Shown here in pieces: positions 53,083 to 62,060 of a DNA stretch of 64,000 nt. The notes under the pieces were generated by a model. It did not search any database. It saw only the letters and a list, made by a program, of their open reading frames with translations, and was not told the DNA's origin. Source of the stretch: Cytophagales bacterium (GTDB lineage: Bacteria; Bacteroidota; Bacteroidia; Cytophagales; Spirosomataceae); assembly GCA_013298125.1 (NCBI GenBank), contig JAAFJP010000004.1, forward strand, positions 1 through 64,000, written 5' to 3'. Each line of letters opens with the position of its first letter. The stretch's first letter is position 1. The position numbers and the translations under genes were made by a program.

Positions 53083-54139
53083 TTTTATTTAAAAACTTTA
53101 ATAGTTGTTGGGCAACATGAAACCCTAATAATGGTGGTACAGCATTTCCAACTTGTCTATTTTGCTGAGTTTTGTTTCCTTCAAAAATAAAACAATCGGG
53201 AAAAGATTGCAAGCGTGCATTCTCTCTGACTGTTGGAATACGATTTAATTTATAATGAAAATGATTTCGATGCCCTGTATCAATTGTTTTTGATGGTTTT
53301 TTACTGTGATACCTTGTCCATGCTTCATTAAACTTTCTACTATCTCCTACTCCTGGGGGCAAGTCTTTATGATTTCCTCCTTCTGGTACTTGTGAAATTA
53401 CATTAATTACATGGTCAGTATGCTTAGAAGATACGTGATTATAAAGTGAGATAGAACCATTACGTAACCTTTTCTGAAATTCTGATTTAGGCTCTTTATC
53501 ATATTCATCAATTTCTTCGCCTAATTCAAATTCTCTTGTGGGTAAATCATCAATTGCATCTTCACAAGTGTTATAATCTTCCTCTTTTAAAATAGGTTTA
53601 GGAAACTCAAATTCTCCATATTCAGGAGATAATCCTACAAAAAAAATCCTTTTTCTGATTTGAGGTACTTCATAATCTGGGGCAAATAACACTTTAAAAT
53701 TTGAAGTGAGTCCTAATTTGCTAAACTCTTCTAAAATAGCTTTCTTTGCTTGCCCTTCGTAAAGTGTTGCAAGTCCAGGAACATTCTCAATAATAACCGC
53801 TTTTGGCTTTACTCTTTCGGCTAACTTAAAAACAGAATAAAAAAGTTTGTTTCTTTTGTCATTCTCATCCCTTCTTCCAGTCAATGAAAAGCCTTGACAC
53901 GGTGGACCTGCAATAATAACATCTACTTTTTTGTTACCTAATTGGGATATAATAGTGTCAATAGCTTCATCCTCGTGCAAATCTAATTTTAATCCTTTTG
54001 AATTTTTATGATTTTTTTCAAATGTTTTTAAAGATTTTTCGTCATTATCAACTCCTAAAAGTACATTAAACCCAGCATTTTCAAAGCCATACGAAAACCC
54101 TCCACAGCCAGAAAAAAGATCTATTACATTATACTTCAT
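53072..54139 (-). CDS. DNA (cytosine-5) methyltransferase B
   Basis: The 355-residue m5C methyltransferase has motifs I (VIDLFSGCGGFSYGFE), IV (AGPPCQGFSLTGR), VI (ENVPGLATL), VIII (QIRKRIFFVG) and X (VGNAVPPLLGFH). It differs clearly from methyltransferase A in the target-recognition part, so the two are not a recent duplication. Two m5C enzymes with one nuclease usually mean a non-palindromic recognition sequence in which each strand needs its own methylase. It heads the R-M part of the operon. Confidence 0.94.
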   Translation of the reverse strand: MKYNVIDLFSGCGGFSYGFENAGFNVLLGVDNDEKSLKTFEKNHKNSKGLKLDLHEDEAIDTIISQLGNKKVDVIIAGPPCQGFSLTGRRDENDKRNKLFYSVFKLAERVKPKAVIIENVPGLATLYEGQAKKAILEEFSKLGLTSNFKVLFAPDYEVPQIRKRIFFVGLSPEYGEFEFPKPILKEEDYNTCEDAIDDLPTREFELGEEIDEYDKEPKSEFQKRLRNGSISLYNHVSSKHTDHVINVISQVPEGGNHKDLPPGVGDSRKFNEAWTRYHSKKPSKTIDTGHRNHFHYKLNRIPTVRENARLQSFPDCFIFEGNKTQQNRQVGNAVPPLLGFHVAQQLLKFLNKNGK

Positions 54140-54181
54140 AATTATTTTTTATATTCTTTTTAATCAATTCAACATTTCTAA

Positions 54182-54189
54182 CAAATATA
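54182..54189 (-). promoter_or_regulatory. Possible -7 box of the R-M operon
   Basis: On the minus strand TATATTTG matches TAnnTTTG exactly, 43 bases upstream of the methyltransferase B start. It lies in the gap after the HTH-SocA gene, so the R-M genes could be expressed independently of it. Confidence 0.4.
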
Positions 54190-54226
54190 AGGCAAAGAAA
54201 ACTTGTATGAAAATTATTGATTTCAA

Positions 54227-55237
54227 TTACCTCCACCTCAACCCAAACGCATACCCATAATCAACCAATCCCCTTTGCTCATGGTTATCAATCCATGCTT
54301 GTTCTTGGTGGTTTAGGGCTACTATTTGGGTAGTGGTTTTGTCTTTAAAATTCTCCACAACGCTCTGTAAAGTTTTTAATTCTTCGGTGGAAAACAGGCT
54401 TTCGTTGAAGGTATTTTGTGGGTTTGGGAGGTATTTTTCGCCCATGTTGCCGTTGGTAAGTTTTATGTATTCTACCTGTATCAAGTCGGTTTCAAGGGCG
54501 TTGGCTAAGATTTTATCATAATTACTCGGCACTGTCCCCAAAGGTATCGCACGGTACTGCAAGCCCATCAACGATTTGCCATGATAACGATAATGCCCAA
54601 AGTCGGTATAAAAAAGGAGTTTGTTTAAACCCGTTTTCCAAGGTTTGAGATGCTGTACCAAATAAACGATAACCTGTTGAATCTTAGCGAGATTGGGGCT
54701 AAGATACCCATTTTTGGCAGAAGGTTGAGCATCTGCATTCAGTAAATATTCATTGATAATCAACTGCCAATAATCCTTCTTTTCTTCTTGGATTAATCCC
54801 TCAATTCGCTTCAAAATCTTCTCTTGTTCCTTCTCATTGAAGGCATCACTCAACAACACCAACTTACGGAACTCTTCAGGGTCTTTGGCTAACTGAATCA
54901 ATCGGGCATTGGATTGGTTGGGGACTTCGCCACTTTCGTATTGACGATACACATTAATCCCAAACCCCAAAACCTCCGACATCTTGGAGGCCGAAATCTG
55001 ATATTTCTCTCGAATCGCCTGTATTTGCTCAGGAAAGGGTAATTTATACTTTTCACGATACTGATTATAGACTTGTTGGAGCGTTACTTCGTCAGTTTCG
55101 GTGGTGGTAAATTCATGCCCCATATCTTGATAAAAATGATGTACCACCTCAAATTCTTCTTTCCGAAAGGGTATCTTTTCCCTCCGTGATTGTATCGTCA
55201 GCATTTTATCGCTGAAAGGGCTTAATATTGGTTTCAT
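54227..55237 (-). CDS. HTH regulator with SocA/Panacea (DUF4065) domain
   Basis: The 336-residue protein has an HTH region (about 85-120: IREKYQISASKMSEVLGFGI, then RQYESGEVPN) as in MqsA-like antitoxins. A C-terminal SocA/Panacea domain follows (about 190-336: LNKLLFYTDFGHYRYHGKSL, RAIPLGTVPSNYD and a VDYGY end). Panacea proteins are antitoxins that neutralise diverse toxins encoded beside them. No toxin gene is seen here; the neighbours are the R-M genes, 88 bases downstream. It may instead be a controller of the R-M system. Confidence 0.85.
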   Translation of the reverse strand: MKPILSPFSDKMLTIQSRREKIPFRKEEFEVVHHFYQDMGHEFTTTETDEVTLQQVYNQYREKYKLPFPEQIQAIREKYQISASKMSEVLGFGINVYRQYESGEVPNQSNARLIQLAKDPEEFRKLVLLSDAFNEKEQEKILKRIEGLIQEEKKDYWQLIINEYLLNADAQPSAKNGYLSPNLAKIQQVIVYLVQHLKPWKTGLNKLLFYTDFGHYRYHGKSLMGLQYRAIPLGTVPSNYDKILANALETDLIQVEYIKLTNGNMGEKYLPNPQNTFNESLFSTEELKTLQSVVENFKDKTTTQIVALNHQEQAWIDNHEQRGLVDYGYAFGLRWR

Positions 55238-55262
55238 TTTATTAATTGGAAGGTATAATTAA

Positions 55263-55356
55263 TTTATAGAACCAAATCTTTAATTTTATAGTTCAAATTT
55301 ATTTAATTAGTTTACAATAATTAAACTTTATAGTTAAAATAAAACGGAACTATAAA
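55263..55356 (-). promoter_or_regulatory. Promoter with repeated TTTATAG(T/A)(T/A) operator-like motifs
   Basis: Three direct copies (TTTATAGAACCAAA at 55263, TTTATAGTTCAAA at 55285, TTTATAGTTAAAA at 55327) and one inverted copy (GAACTATAAA at 55347-55356) surround a minus-strand -7 box TAAATTTG (55294-55301). The box is 57 bases upstream of the HTH-SocA start. The arrangement suggests autoregulation by that protein. Confidence 0.5.
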
Positions 55357-55391
55357 CTATTTGGCACAAAGACTAATTTCAACAATAAAAG

Positions 55392-55445
55392 CCTTCCAAT
55401 ATCCATAGCGAGGGGTTTAAACCCCTCGCTATGGATATTGGAAGG
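55392..55445. repeat. Perfect 54-base palindrome without a loop
   Basis: CCTTCCAATATCCATAGCGA followed by GGGGTTT is exactly mirrored by the next 27 bases. With no spacer and no T-run this is a cruciform-type palindrome, not a terminator. Confidence 0.92.
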
Positions 55446-55534
55446 GCAATTTGCCAAATTCTTTATAATTCCGAAATAAAATTATAAGAAAACATAAATT
55501 GAAAATCTCTGCTACATCAAATTAGATTTTTTTG

Positions 55535-55735
55535 TACATTTGAGACATGGACAATTTGGACAAACTAACGTAAAATCACATAGAAAATCTCATCATTTTC
55601 AAACCCAAGAAACAGACAACCCCTTTCCTATTCTTCCAATTATTATTCAGTAAAGAAGGAAGAAGAAAAATATTTGAAGCATTTTGGAAATAAATTTCAA
55701 TAAAAAAGCACCTCCGCAAAGGTGCTTTTTTGTTG
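55535..55735 (+). ncRNA. Candidate small RNA or leader unit
   Basis: A TACATTTG box at 55535 (TAnnTTTG consensus) is followed 185 bases later by a strong terminator at 55704-55732. No ordinary gene lies between. An ATG at 55547 opens a frame with a TAA at codon 9 that then continues for 39 codons (NHIENLIIFKPKK to EAFWK). The transcript may be a small RNA or a decayed small gene. Confidence 0.35.
55704..55732. terminator. Intrinsic terminator, both strands
   Basis: AAAAGCACCT pairs with AGGTGCTTTT around CCGCAA, with T-runs on both sides. It can end the candidate small transcript on the plus strand and the exported-protein gene on the minus strand. Confidence 0.8.
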
Positions 55736-55745
55736 TCTTATGCTC

Positions 55746-56510
55746 TTACTGCTTAACGCCCAAACTCTCATAATATGTCAAGAGACTCACTACATCCGCC
55801 TCTCTCTTCAAATCCAATTGATACGTTTTTATGTATATTTCTAAGGCTTTCTTTTGGTCTTGGAGGCTTTGTAATAATGAGCGTTGGTTGAGTTTTATTT
55901 GCTCCATTTGCCCATTTTCTCTGGCTAAAAAATATTCCGTTTTTTCTTCAAAACTATCATAAGGGCGGTTATCAGAATAAGGACGTTTGTAATCTGCGGC
56001 TAATAATGACTTAGTAAAATTCTTATAAAATCCAATTTTATTCAAGAACAAAACTTGTAAATAAGTATTAGGAATCGTTTTGCCCGAGGTTGTAGTAAAA
56101 CCTTCACGATGCACAAAATGATAAGAACCGAGTTGATCATACAAAGTAAAAGCCGACGGATATACTGCAATCGTGTCTTTTTCGGTATTTCGTTGAATAA
56201 CCTCTTTGTTGAGGGCATCGTATTTTATGGATACACGGCTGGCTACTAACTTGCCTGCATTTCCGTATAAATCTCCTTCCAACCACATTGGGTTCAAATA
56301 ATAAGTGCCTTTTAAGCCTTGATAGCGGGTATCGAAAGGTTGAATAGTACCATGAAAAAAACCACCAGCTTGGTTATCAATTTGATTATTAACCATAGAT
56401 AAACGAGCAGCATCATTAGCGTATTGGTCATTAGCAATCATTAATGAATCTTTTTTTTGAGCTTTCACAGAAAGACTCAACATGACGAGTAAAACAATTA
56501 TTGATTTCAT
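55746..56510 (-). CDS. Exported hypothetical protein
   Basis: From the start MKSIIVLLVMLSLSVKAQ the protein has 254 residues with a signal peptide. A longer in-frame start at 56591 would place 27 residues before the signal and is rejected. The mature part contains GLKGTYYLNPMWLEGDLYGN, FTTTSGKTIPNTYLQVLFLN and a helical tail. No family is recognised. It lies divergently from the TonB receptor gene. Confidence 0.7.
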   Translation of the reverse strand: MKSIIVLLVMLSLSVKAQKKDSLMIANDQYANDAARLSMVNNQIDNQAGGFFHGTIQPFDTRYQGLKGTYYLNPMWLEGDLYGNAGKLVASRVSIKYDALNKEVIQRNTEKDTIAVYPSAFTLYDQLGSYHFVHREGFTTTSGKTIPNTYLQVLFLNKIGFYKNFTKSLLAADYKRPYSDNRPYDSFEEKTEYFLARENGQMEQIKLNQRSLLQSLQDQKKALEIYIKTYQLDLKREADVVSLLTYYESLGVKQ

Positions 56511-56714
56511 AAGCGTTATTGAGATAATGTTTAAAATAAATTGATACTTCAAATTTATACAATTTCTTGAATTTTGAGATATGCTTGACATGGTTTTAAC
56601 ATTTTATAAGAAATTAAGGGTATTAAATTTTGAAAATCAATGAGTTATAAAAAAATAATCGTTACCGTCTGTATAATATTTTATTAAAACTATTAACAAA
56701 TAATCTTAATAACT

Positions 56715-56722
56715 TACATTTG
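56715..56722 (+). promoter_or_regulatory. Probable -7 promoter box of the TonB-receptor gene
   Basis: TACATTTG matches the Bacteroidota -7 consensus TAnnTTTG exactly and lies 37 bases upstream of the receptor start, a typical distance. A clear -33 TTTG is not seen. Confidence 0.5.
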
Positions 56723-56758
56723 TGTAGTGAGTCCTAACATCTTTCTCCAACAAACCTC

Positions 56759-59161
56759 ATGTTTAAAAAAATACCTTTTTTCATAATAACCATAATGCTA
56801 ATTGGGTGTTTTATCACTCAGTCGCACGCCCAAGCCATTCGGCTTTTTGGCACAATTCAGGATTTTCATACGCAAAAACCCATTTCTTTTGCCACTGTTT
56901 CAGTCAAAAAACTGGTGAAACGTTACGTCAATGGCGGTTACACCAATGTACGGGTCGATTTCAAGGATTTTATCGCTGATAGTCTCGGTAAGTTTTCGCA
57001 AGAATTACTGCTGGGTGAATATGTTGTGGAAGCCACAGCGGTTGGATATACCAATAAAGCCAAATTTGTTAATCTCAAAAAAGAATCCGAAGTCATACTG
57101 GAACTTTCAGAAAAGAGTAATCAGTTGGACGAAGTGGAAGTAAAAGCCAAAAAAGCCGAAGATAACATCAAAAGCACTGAGTCGGGGATTATTAAATTGA
57201 ACATCCAGAACTTAAAAAAACTACCCATAGTCTTCGGAGAGGGCGATATTATCAAGGCTCTCACGCTTCAACCTGGTGTTACAACCGTAGGTGAAGGAGC
57301 AGGAGGCTTCAATGTGAGAGGTGGAAAGGTCGATCAAAATTTAGTGCTTTTGGACGATGCCCCCTTGTTTAACACCTCCCATCTATTAGGATTATTTACC
57401 AGTGTAAACGCCGAAGCCGTCCAGAATGCAACGCTTTACAAAGCTGGAATGCCCGCTATGTACGGAGGACGACTATCTTCACTTTTGAATATTACGACCA
57501 AAACCTCCACCACCGAAGCCAAGAAATCTATTGGTGTAGGTCCTATCAGTAGCAATGCCTTGATTCAACAACCTTTCAATGATGGCAAAGGTTCAGTGCT
57601 TTTGTCGGCACGATTGGCTTACCCTGATTTTGTGTTAGGTGCTTTGCCCAGACGATTGGAGGGGAGTTCTGCTTTTTTTTACGATGCCAATGCGGCTTTT
57701 CAGTATCGAATTTTCAAAAAACATACCATCAAACTGACGGGCTATCAGAGTTATGATACTTTTAAATTTCCAGAGGACACTTCTTATTTTTGGGGTTCAA
57801 CTGCCGCTACGGCACAATGGAGTGCGTTTTTGAGTGATAAATTCTCCTTTACGGTCAAAGGCATTTTGAGTCATTACACGTATGGCGTAAACGGACTGAC
57901 TCCTGGTTTGGAATATCAATTAAAATCCGTGAACCGCCATCACGAAGTGAAAGCCGATTTCCTCTACCAACTCAAAAACCATAAGTTAGAAACGGGAGGA
58001 GGCATTATTTTTTATCGTTTTTCTCCTGGCAGTATTTCGCCTTCTAAGGCTAATTCATCAGCAATTACAAAGAGCCTTACGGATGAATTAGGACAGGAAT
58101 CATCCGTGTATTTGAGTGATGAATGGAAGATTGGTAAAAGGGTATCGCTACAAGCAGGTGTGCGTTTTGCCCAATTTACGAATACCAGCGAAGGTAATGT
58201 TTTTCGGTATAAAGAAAACCAGCCATTAAACGTAACAAATATTACAGATACTTTGAAGTATGCAAAGGGAGAAGAGTCTGCAAGCTATAATGGCTTTGAG
58301 CCAAGACTCTCATTAAAAGTTGAACTGACTGATAATCAATCTATTAAAGCAAGTTTTAACCGTACCAGACAGTATATTGCTCTTATTTCAAATACAACCG
58401 CCATCTCACCGATTGATTATTGGAAATTGAGTAGTCGTTATATTCAACCACAAGTAGCAGACCAAGTTTCGTTGGGATATTTCAGGAATTTCAATGAGAA
58501 TACTTTTGAGTTTTATGTAGAAGGTTTTTACAAAAAAATGAGTCAATTGGTTGAATATAAAGATGGGGCTTCGTTGTTGCTCAATAGTCACCTCGAAACA
58601 GAATTACTCTCAGCAAATGGCAAGGCTTATGGTGTGGAATTGAGCATCCAGAAGAATAAAGGGAGATTTACGGGGGGCATTAGTTACACATGGTCGAGGT
58701 CTTTGGTGTCGGTGCAATCTCCATTCCCTTCCGAACAAATCAATCAAGGCAGTTTTTATCCATCTTTGTATGATAAGCCTCACAATATCAACCTCTTAGG
58801 GCAGTATTATCTCGGTGAGGGTTGGACGTTTTCAACCACTTTTACTTATCAAACGGGCAGACCTATTACTTATCCCGACGGGCAATATAGCTATAATGGT
58901 AGTCTAATTTTTAATTATTCTCAACGTAACGCTGACCGTTTACCTGATTTTCACCGTTGGGACGTATCATTTTCGAGAGATAGTCGTAGGAATAAATCAC
59001 AGAAAAAATATAATATCATAAACGTTTCGTTATATAATTTATACGCTCAGAAAAATCCTTATTCTATATTTTTCAAGCAATACTTAGAGTCAGGACAAGC
59101 CTACCGCTTGTCAGTTTTGGGGACGATTGTTCCTTCTATTACGATTACGAAGTATTGGTAA
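56759..59161 (+). CDS. TonB-dependent receptor with carboxypeptidase-regulatory-like N-domain
   Basis: The 800-residue outer-membrane transporter has a signal peptide (ends TQSHAQ). A CarboxypepD-reg-like beta domain follows (about 28-118: IRLFGTIQDFHTQKPISFAT). The plug domain spans about 145-250, with ALTLQPGVTTVGEGAGGFNVRGG and MPAMYGGRLSSLL. A beta-barrel ending in SITITKYW completes it. The ligand is unknown. DUF4249 lipoprotein genes follow, a pairing seen in Bacteroidota in which the lipoprotein presumably assists the receptor. No SusD is present. Confidence 0.93.
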   Translation: MFKKIPFFIITIMLIGCFITQSHAQAIRLFGTIQDFHTQKPISFATVSVKKLVKRYVNGGYTNVRVDFKDFIADSLGKFSQELLLGEYVVEATAVGYTNKAKFVNLKKESEVILELSEKSNQLDEVEVKAKKAEDNIKSTESGIIKLNIQNLKKLPIVFGEGDIIKALTLQPGVTTVGEGAGGFNVRGGKVDQNLVLLDDAPLFNTSHLLGLFTSVNAEAVQNATLYKAGMPAMYGGRLSSLLNITTKTSTTEAKKSIGVGPISSNALIQQPFNDGKGSVLLSARLAYPDFVLGALPRRLEGSSAFFYDANAAFQYRIFKKHTIKLTGYQSYDTFKFPEDTSYFWGSTAATAQWSAFLSDKFSFTVKGILSHYTYGVNGLTPGLEYQLKSVNRHHEVKADFLYQLKNHKLETGGGIIFYRFSPGSISPSKANSSAITKSLTDELGQESSVYLSDEWKIGKRVSLQAGVRFAQFTNTSEGNVFRYKENQPLNVTNITDTLKYAKGEESASYNGFEPRLSLKVELTDNQSIKASFNRTRQYIALISNTTAISPIDYWKLSSRYIQPQVADQVSLGYFRNFNENTFEFYVEGFYKKMSQLVEYKDGASLLLNSHLETELLSANGKAYGVELSIQKNKGRFTGGISYTWSRSLVSVQSPFPSEQINQGSFYPSLYDKPHNINLLGQYYLGEGWTFSTTFTYQTGRPITYPDGQYSYNGSLIFNYSQRNADRLPDFHRWDVSFSRDSRRNKSQKKYNIINVSLYNLYAQKNPYSIFFKQYLESGQAYRLSVLGTIVPSITITKYW

Positions 59162-59299
59162 GTAAGGGATTAGGGATTAGGGATTAGGGGCAATGGTTTT
59201 CAAAAATATTTAGTTTAAATCCATAACCTTTTGAATATCAATATTTTACTAATAACCACATAGGGTTTAGTTTTTACAATAAATGAATTTAATTTTCAG

Positions 59300-60319
59300 A
59301 TGAAAAATATCATAAAAATAATACTGTTAGGGTCAATGTCCTTGTTTTTAGTGTCTTGCCTTGATAAAATAGACGTTCCACTACGCCAAGAGACACAGAA
59401 GATGGTGGTTGAAGGACTAATTACGAATGACCCTCAATTTGTATCATTAAAAATATCACAAACTACCTCATTTGGTACTTCAAATAGTGTAGAACCTTTG
59501 AAGGGGGCTTATGTGGAAGTCCGTAGTTCTAACTCAGAAGTTACTATTTTTCGCCCTGTACCTGATGATGTTGGGTTTTATAGACCCAGCAACCCTCTTT
59601 GGGCAGGTAAAGAAGGTGTTTCGTACAGTATTTTTATTTCCTTGCCCGATGGACGTACATTTCAATCGGCAGCTCAAAAAATGCCAAAGGCGGTGGTAGT
59701 AGAAAGCCTTGATGCTACTTTTCAAGAGGGTTCAAACCCAGGATTTCAGGCTTCGGCAAGTTTAAAAGACCCTGCCGACACAGAAAATTATTATCGTTGG
59801 ACGGCTTCTGGTTTCCATCTTAGGCAATCTACAGGCGTGGTTTTGGGTTTTGGTGGTAGCCGTTGTTGTAATAGATGTTGGGTATTGAAAAGGGAAACAT
59901 CCATCAATCTTTTGTCTGACCTCTTAGTGAATGGCAGTTCTATAAAAAATCGACCTGTTTTTCTCTCGCCTTTTTATGCACTTGGAAAGCATTTCATTGA
60001 AGTTCAGCAATTTACGATTTCAAAAGATGCCTTTTTGTTTTGGACTCGCTATAAGGACCAACAACAACGGACTGGTTCTATCTTTGACCCTCTACCAGCA
60101 TCTTTGACGGGTAACGTTGTCAATACCGCCAATCCGCAAGACATTGCTTTGGGCTTTTTTGAGGTTTCGGGTATATCTCGTAAGCGTGTTGAAGCCAATG
60201 CCACCACACAATCAGCCTTAGCTTTTAGTTTTAGTGGTCCTTTGTATATACCAGAAGGAGATTGTATGTTAGCCTATCCATTTTCAGTATTTGCAAGTGA
60301 AAACCCAACGGGGTGGTGA
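59300..60319 (+). CDS. DUF4249 lipoprotein, copy 1
   Basis: The 339-residue lipoprotein has signal MKNIIKIILLGSMSLFLVSC. The start of the mature part (VPLRQETQKMVVEGLITND) is the DUF4249 hallmark, and GAYVEVRSSNSEVTIF forms a beta domain. A cysteine-rich CCNRCWVLKRE lies in the middle. It is closely related to the copies at 62183 and 63293. The position after a TonB receptor suggests a surface-exposed accessory protein of that receptor. Function is not known. Confidence 0.9.
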   Translation: MKNIIKIILLGSMSLFLVSCLDKIDVPLRQETQKMVVEGLITNDPQFVSLKISQTTSFGTSNSVEPLKGAYVEVRSSNSEVTIFRPVPDDVGFYRPSNPLWAGKEGVSYSIFISLPDGRTFQSAAQKMPKAVVVESLDATFQEGSNPGFQASASLKDPADTENYYRWTASGFHLRQSTGVVLGFGGSRCCNRCWVLKRETSINLLSDLLVNGSSIKNRPVFLSPFYALGKHFIEVQQFTISKDAFLFWTRYKDQQQRTGSIFDPLPASLTGNVVNTANPQDIALGFFEVSGISRKRVEANATTQSALAFSFSGPLYIPEGDCMLAYPFSVFASENPTGW

Positions 60320-60746
60320 TTTAGTTGATTGGTTACTGGTTGATTAGTTACTGGTTGATTGGTTGATTAGTGTTCAAAAACTTTAAATTGTCTTATTCTT
60401 ATTTCAGCACACGATTGCGAAACGTCGCACCGTTAAGATTTTTATAATTTACAAGATTAATCATAAAAATCCTGTAAATTCTAAAATCGTGTTCCGACAA
60501 ATTATTGTTTTTCAAACATTAGTTTATCAAGTACTGATTATTAGAAAAATATTGATGACCAATAACCATTAAACCAATAAACCAATAACCAGTAAACCAA
60601 TAACCAGTAAACCAATAAACCAATAACCAGTAAACCAATAAACCAATAACCAGTAAACCAATAAACCAATAACCAGTAAACCAATAACCAGTAAACCAAT
60701 AGACCAGTAACCGATAAACCAGTAACCAATAACTACTCTAAAAACG
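60320..60746. repeat. Repeat-filled gap with an AACCAATA/ACCAGTA minisatellite
   Basis: The gap has no gene. Complementary GGTTACTGGTTGATTAGTTA-type sequence at 60330-60370 faces an array of AACCAATA (8-base) and ACCAGTA (7-base) units at 60558-60733. An ACACGATT...ATCGTGT inverted repeat lies near 60408-60494 between them. Open frames across the array are low complexity and not genes. Confidence 0.85.
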
Positions 60747-62057
60747 ATGAAAAAAATAATACATTTCCTTCCGATTTTATGGGTATTTCTGGTGTCGTGC
60801 GGAGACTCGATTGTAGTACCAAATAGTAAATTGCTCGTTTCTGTTGGCTCTACATATGCCATAAGTAACACCGTGGCAGAGATTAGTGTTCTGACCTCTC
60901 AAAATCCTCTCAACATAAAAGAGATTGGGGTAGTGTGGGCAACTAAAAGTAACCCAACCACCACCGATAACCGACAGTCAACTGGGGGTATAAATAACGT
61001 ACAGAGTTATTTTTTTAAATTAGAAAACTTAACGCCAGGAGCGGTTTATTACTTACGGGCTTATTATGTTTCTGAGGGCGTTACTTCTTATAGCTCTGAT
61101 GAAGTGATATTCATACAAAACTATGACCCCAATTGGTCTCCTCTTCCTTCACCTATCATCGATGTAGGCAGTTATGTACTTCCGAGTGAGACTAACTATT
61201 TGGGGTTTGGGGGACTCACCTATTATGTTGTGAGTAAAAATACCAATACCGCCAAGACCGTTTATTTCTATTCGGGTACTGACGAATGGGTTATACCAAG
61301 TTATAATTCTTTTGCTTACCAAGAAAAAGCCATGCGTTTTGAGCCTTTCAATGCTAATTTTAGTTTGGGTTCATCAAGTTTCGCAGTCGTGGGTGGAGGT
61401 TACACTCGTGAATCCAACGGTGAAAGACTTTTCTTAAAAGATTATAGAATAGTAGGAATCACAGGCTATATTTGGTTTCCTTACTACCCTGGTGCAAATG
61501 TTCCTACGACCAATTTTGGTATCGGTGAATATCCTTATATTTTAGAAAATTCCAGTAAAGGAAAACTTTGGCGTTTTATCTTAGATAAATCTCAATGGGA
61601 AGAAGTAGGCAAAGTCCCCGTGGCAAAAGAAGCCAAATTTGTTTGTTTTGATATTGGAGATAGAGCTTTCGTTTTGCCTGAATCTGATGATTGGGATGAT
61701 AATTTAGATGACTTTTACGAATATTTACCTAAAACTAACCAATGGAAACCCATGGCGGGTTTTAAAGGTGAAAACCGTCGAAGAGGATTATCTTTTACCT
61801 ACAATGGAAAGCTATACTATGGTGCAGGGCAATCAACCAAAACACTCAAAGGCTTGCGAGATATTTGGGAGTATGACCCTAAGACTAATACTTGGAGACC
61901 ATTTGCCACTTACCCTGGTACAGGAACAGCTAATCTGGTTACACTGATGATTAACAATATTCTATACATAGGCTTTGGGCAACAAATCGTTACAACGCAA
62001 AATAGAAGCGAAGGCTTTACAGATGTAGTAGATTTTTGGAGATTTACAATTCGATAG
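60747..62057 (+). CDS. Kelch-repeat lipoprotein
   Basis: The 436-residue protein has a lipoprotein signal (MKKIIHFLPILWVFLVSC). A fibronectin-like N-domain (about 30-125) is followed by Kelch-type beta-propeller blades: W-x-x-(V/L)-(G/P) segments such as QWEEVGKVPVAKEAKFVCFD, YLPKTNQWKPMAGFKGENR and YDPKTNTWRPFATYPGT, each followed by a glycine-rich strand. Kelch proteins of this sort are surface binding or scaffold proteins. It interrupts the DUF4249 series and shares its direction. Confidence 0.82.
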   Translation: MKKIIHFLPILWVFLVSCGDSIVVPNSKLLVSVGSTYAISNTVAEISVLTSQNPLNIKEIGVVWATKSNPTTTDNRQSTGGINNVQSYFFKLENLTPGAVYYLRAYYVSEGVTSYSSDEVIFIQNYDPNWSPLPSPIIDVGSYVLPSETNYLGFGGLTYYVVSKNTNTAKTVYFYSGTDEWVIPSYNSFAYQEKAMRFEPFNANFSLGSSSFAVVGGGYTRESNGERLFLKDYRIVGITGYIWFPYYPGANVPTTNFGIGEYPYILENSSKGKLWRFILDKSQWEEVGKVPVAKEAKFVCFDIGDRAFVLPESDDWDDNLDDFYEYLPKTNQWKPMAGFKGENRRRGLSFTYNGKLYYGAGQSTKTLKGLRDIWEYDPKTNTWRPFATYPGTGTANLVTLMINNILYIGFGQQIVTTQNRSEGFTDVVDFWRFTIR

Positions 62058-62060
62058 TTT

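Larger units (their letters stand above)
55238..55745. other. Regulatory gap: operator-like repeats, palindrome, candidate small RNA
   Basis: No ordinary gene lies in this 508-base gap. From left to right it holds the operator-like TTTATAGTTC repeats and promoter (55263-55356), a perfect 54-base palindrome (55392-55445), a promoter-like TACATTTG (55535-55542), an interrupted small reading frame (55547-55693) and a terminator (55704-55732). Each is listed separately. Confidence 0.6.

Noticed and set aside
60541-60871. Open frames of 62 and 100 codons rich in Tyr, Trp, Leu, Val and Gly on the minus strand
   Set aside because: They are translations of the AACCAATA/ACCAGTA minisatellite and have no complexity beyond the repeat.
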